Source: Cnuella takakiae (GTDB taxonomy: Bacteria > Bacteroidota > Bacteroidia > Chitinophagales > Chitinophagaceae). Taken from it: a stretch of 64,000 nt of DNA. The translations under genes were made by a program, and so were the position numbers. The stretch spans positions 114,075-178,074 of the forward strand of contig NZ_MTFE01000010.1 in NCBI RefSeq assembly GCF_001953305.1, given 5' to 3'. The notes below the pieces were generated by a model. That model was not told the DNA's origin and did no database searches. It saw only the letters and a program-made list of their open reading frames with translations. This document shows, piece after piece, positions 63,583 through 64,000 of the stretch. Position 1 is the stretch's first letter; each line of letters opens with the position of its first letter.

Positions 63583-64000
63583 CTATTGGGCTTGTAGCTG
63601 CAACACCACCGGCTGCATGCCTTCGGCGGTGGCCGTCAAGGTGATCGGCCCTTTCCTGCCATTGGATTGCACGATGCAAAGGGCCTTGCCGTTCATGGCA
63701 GCATGTTGTTCCCCTTTGAACGATTCCATACTTACAGGGCTGCCATTGTCCACAGCGGCAATGGTGCCTGCACCGCTGATAGTGAACTTAACCAGGTTGT
63801 TGGCACGGGGCGCCAGCACACCGTTCCCATCGGTCACATCAATGGTCACAAACGACAGGTCTGCACCATCGGCCTTGATCACTTTACGGTCCGCTTTCAG
63901 TACCAGCCGGGCAGGTGCACCGGCGGTCTTTACTTCTTTGGTCACCACCACATTCCCGTCTTTGTAGGAAACGGCTTTCAGGGTTCCCGGGGCATAGGGC
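63583..64000 (-). CDS. Glycoside hydrolase family 2, C-terminal part (partial)
   Basis: The frame is open to the window edge, so only the last 139 residues are present. PYAPGTLKAVSYKDGNVVVT, then KTAGAPARLVLKAD, is the characteristic DUF4982 / GH2 C-terminal junction of beta-galactosidases. An Ig-like domain (DLSFVTIDVTDGNGVLAPRA, then FTISGAGTIAAVDNGSP) follows and ends the protein. A GTG at 63951 is an internal Val codon, not a start. The catalytic barrel lies outside the window. A beta-galactosidase role is likely; other GH2 activities are possible. Confidence 0.85.
   Translation of the reverse strand, partial: PYAPGTLKAVSYKDGNVVVTKEVKTAGAPARLVLKADRKVIKADGADLSFVTIDVTDGNGVLAPRANNLVKFTISGAGTIAAVDNGSPVSMESFKGEQHAAMNGKALCIVQSNGRKGPITLTATAEGMQPVVLQLQAQ

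Overview
The window is about 50% G+C and looks like the chromosome of a soil or plant-associated Bacteroidetes bacterium, most likely of the Chitinophagaceae. The evidence is TonB-dependent and Oar-like receptors, a T9SS sorting tail, a hybrid two-component system with an AraC output domain, many secreted carbohydrate-active enzymes, few recognisable Shine-Dalgarno sites, and A-tract/hairpin/T-tract terminators. I see no rRNA, tRNA, CRISPR array, phage or insertion sequence.

Region 1 (1-8.3 kb, + strand) is a signalling block: a bacteriophytochrome histidine kinase, a GAF kinase-like protein whose ATPase half looks degenerate, and a 1325-residue protein with two class III cyclase domains, a P-loop ATPase and a helical tail, the layout of soluble adenylyl cyclase. 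Region 2 (8.4-12.9 kb, - strand) is a compact three-gene operon: an acetolactate-synthase-like ThDP enzyme, a flavin amine oxidase, and a KAS III-fold protein in which tyrosine sits where the catalytic cysteine should be. Together these resemble an acyloin-type natural-product pathway and are the best candidate here for an undescribed system.

Region 3 (13.4-35.2 kb) holds surface functions: an Oar-like receptor, a secreted beta-helix protein with MopE-type Asp/Cys repeats and a T9SS tail, a YncE-propeller/phosphoesterase fusion with a TonB receptor, an esterase divergent from a hybrid two-component regulator, and an outer-membrane barrel flanked by two NTF2-like proteins. A multi-PAS histidine kinase follows (35.4-39.0 kb).

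Region 4 (39.2-64 kb, almost all - strand) is devoted to plant glycans. It contains a non-phosphorylating L-fucose pathway (mutarotase, two dehydrogenases, lactonase, C-C hydrolase, FucP symporter; no fuconate dehydratase in view), then GH43, pectinesterase, DUF2264, GH16, GH105, a BNR_4 lyase-like protein, GH95 alpha-fucosidase and the C-terminal end of a GH2 enzyme. RNase D, a + strand trio of small VOC/DUF1801 proteins, and a GNAT/DinB/WYL-regulator group are interspersed. The logic is removal of fucose and uronic acid caps from a complex plant polysaccharide, with the fucose burned to pyruvate and lactate. No SusC/SusD pair is visible.

In region 4 most intergenic gaps carry palindromic repeats of several sequence families, and the downstream arm often ends within a few bases of a stop codon.
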